Positions 61,851 to 64,000 of a stretch of DNA of 64,000 nt are shown piece after piece. Position 1 is the stretch's first letter; every line of letters starts with the position of its first letter. The translations under genes and the position numbers were made by a program. The notes below the pieces were generated by a model that was not told where the DNA came from, did not search any database, and saw nothing but the letters and a program-made list of their open reading frames with translations. The stretch is from Chrysogorgia sp. JL179-B06 (Eukaryota; Cnidaria; Anthozoa; Scleralcyonacea; Chrysogorgiidae). The DNA is taken from NCBI GenBank assembly GCA_035772405.1, contig JAYKKM010000504.1, positions 3,668,001 through 3,732,000 of the forward strand, given 5' to 3'.

Positions 61851-63364
61851 CTTCAAACTTGATTTTCGATTGAAATCGTATTAATATTAAAGTGACTGAA
61901 ATTCAAAGCACTGATCTTCAGGTAAGAAGTAGTTTCCATGATTATAATAAACGTCTATTCCTAAGGTGTGTGCATATTTACCCAGACGCCGAAATTCCAC
62001 TAAATAGTTTAAATTTAAGTGTGCTTCCTTTTATTCCGTATTAAATTAAAACGCTTATAAAGCATCTACTCGCTGGGAGTCGCTGGCCGTTTTTTATACC
62101 CGAAGAGACCTCAACATTATGAACGCTGTAATAGAAATACGTTACATGTACTTATATAAAGGTAACTGTAATATTTATGATATAAGCTTTATTGCCTGTA
62201 TTGTTTATTGCGATGTCAGTTTATTGTTTCATATATATCAAGTATGTATTTCATATTTATATCGTCGATCTTCTATGATCATCACTGCAGTAAATTCACA
62301 TATTTTGCCCGAATAAATCAGAAAACAAGTTGCCATCGATTTAACCAGTAAATGCTACTCCAAAATGTTCTGCCAAATGATAAAATGATTGTCACAGATA
62401 GTTACTAATACAAGATCTTTATATCCCAGTTTGTGCCTTGGACACACTGTCACGACAATCAGTTCTAGTTTATAGTTCTATATAATTGTTCTATGTTATA
62501 TAATCTATTTTTATACATTAATGACAATAATATATTTTTGTAACTTGAGTAGCTGTCTGTTGTTTATTGTGAGCTAGAGTTAAAGAGCCTATCAAATTAA
62601 ATTTATTACGACCGTCGACTGTCTTTTCAAGGGCACTAAAAATAACGGAAAATATATGGCCTTTATGACTAATAACTTGTATATCTAGTTAAAACATCAA
62701 TTATTCCACTATATCTTGGACAAAGTTGAACGGTAATTACTTGGGCTACTGTGGTAGCACCAAGTCTAGGTTTCGGCTTCGTTATTTTTGTTATTTTTCT
62801 TGGGGTTCCACAAATTTGCAAAATTGCACAATAACTCGACCCAGGGCCTCAGCTTGTTGTCAATGAATCGCAGTCTGAAAAGCATTTACGAGACCTGTAA
62901 ACCCGCAAACTGAATATGCAAAATTCTCTCCAGGATAACTGGATGAGAGAAACACTGATTAGAGATTAAAGAAAGAACTCGCAGAACCGTGGACGAAACG
63001 TCAACATGACAACATATACCGGTAGTCATTGCAAGACATGCAAGCAGGGCTCAAATTTAGTCGCGGCCATGGCCGACGATTAAAAGCATATGGCTGTCGA
63101 TGATGAAATGTTATCTAAAACTCTACAGCCACTTTTGGCCGTGGATACAGATTTTTTACTTTATATAGGGTGTTGTTCAGTGCGATAAACTTCATCGTTT
63201 CTTTGTGAAAATTGAACGATTTTTCCAGACAATCATTTGTGCTTTGAGCGCGACTTTCTGTCTAGACAAACTGCGATACCTTTTAAGCAACACGAGTGGC
63301 GAGTTTCAAATTTCAATCGAAGGCGAGAACTGAACTGTTGAAGGTCCGAACTGAACTGTTGAAG
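61851..63364. other. No recognisable gene
   Basis: AT-rich sequence. Open frames are short and without family signal. A GGGCTCAAATTTAGTCGC segment at about 63,046 is followed by a short imperfect inverted match (GGCCATGGCC), possibly repeat-derived. Confidence 0.35.
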
Positions 63365-63600
63365 GTACGCTACGTTGTAAGACGTTACACAACATTGTAA
63401 GACGCTACGTAACGTTGTACGACGCTACGTAAGTTGTACGACGTTATGTAAAGTTGTAAGACGTTACGCTACGTGGAAAGACGTTATGCTACGTTGTAAG
63501 ACGTTACGCTACGTTACGCTAAGTTGTAAAACGTTATGCAACGTTGCAAGACGCTACACAACGTAAGACGCTACAGTACGCTACATTGTGACACTAAAGA
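63365..63600. repeat. 20-bp minisatellite, second locus
   Basis: Imperfect units of GTAAGACGTTACGCTACGTT as at 4,200-4,560, followed by the same downstream flank (ACATTGTGACACTAAAGAAA and TGTTTTGGAGCG). It is a diverged copy of the same element, which seems to lack the GATGACTCAAA end here. Confidence 0.75.
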
Positions 63601-64000
63601 AAAATGCGAATCTGTTTTGGAGCGTTAATTCGGACCGTGGAACAGGCATAATAAAAAAAATCATGCATATTTGCTCAGATGGATCCCAAAAACACGAGTG
63701 TACGTAACAGAACGCTATAGGTGCATGTTCGCCATAGACACAAATATTAAGCCATATGGACCAAAACAGAAAGATGGAGCAGCGGAGACCAACCTGTTGG
63801 CCTTGTTGCAATGTCGGACAGTGATGATGATAACCGACAGTGACAATGATTCAGAATTCGAAGGATTCGAAATGGCAACTCTATAAAATCTAATATTAAG
63901 TGAAATACAATGTACTTTATTTACGAAACTGAAATACTTTATATTTTAATGGGAAGTTTTATCTGGTTAGAGTTTGTGTTGACCAAATTTTTTTCCGCCT
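63601..64000. other. No recognisable feature
   Basis: The first ~40 bases belong to the repeat flank above. The rest shows overlapping short open frames with no homology that I recognise. Confidence 0.35.

Overview
This is 64 kb of AT-rich, intron-poor eukaryotic DNA made almost entirely of mobile elements and satellites, with one small host-type gene family. The organism is an invertebrate animal. A cnidarian, probably an anthozoan, is my best guess, from the orphan rhodopsin-like receptor, the BEL/Pao retroelement, the LINE families and the Polinton-type DNA polymerase. That is inference; no species marker is present.

Layout. 1-2466: decayed LINE. 3.1-3.9 kb: broken receptor C-terminus next to an AT-rich repeat. 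4.0-5.7 kb: two MITEs, the second hAT-like with an 8-bp target duplication. 6.70-9.15 kb: giant foldback element. 11.35-14.53 kb: foldback element carrying gene fragments. 14.6-18.7 kb: satellite-like repeat arrays. 18.8-22.7 kb: dispersed repeats and a minisatellite-bearing MITE. 22,678-29,800: BEL/Pao LTR retrotransposon on the minus strand with long gag and pol frames, one LTR split by a Mutator-like element that carries a RecQ-like helicase fragment. 30.6-43.4 kb: a 6.9-kb tandem duplication. Each unit holds a class A receptor gene (intact in unit 1, frameshifted in unit 2), a large palindrome that places a second, truncated receptor start back to back with the first, and a LINE tail split by a MITE. 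43.4-53.9 kb: a LINE containing a 26-bp minisatellite, into which an 8,576-bp Polinton-like element has inserted. 54.0-64.0 kb: repeats, hairpin elements, and a LINE split by a 2.6-kb palindromic element.

The most interesting object is the 8,576-bp element at 44,489-53,064. It has about 420-bp terminal inverted repeats, AG...CT ends and a perfect 6-bp target duplication (GAATTG), as Polintons/Mavericks do, and it encodes a full protein-primed family B DNA polymerase with all exonuclease and polymerase motifs. It is about half the usual Polinton size, and I find no integrase, capsid, packaging ATPase or protease. Instead it carries a SLATT-type 2TM protein, a zinc-ribbon late-transcription-factor-like protein, at least four small membrane proteins, a SAP/NUMOD1-like DNA-binding protein and a two-finger C2H2 protein. 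These are arranged as two divergent blocks around a tandem-repeat array of about 32-bp units. It looks like a self-replicating but capsidless element that borrows an integrase, or a new compact lineage.
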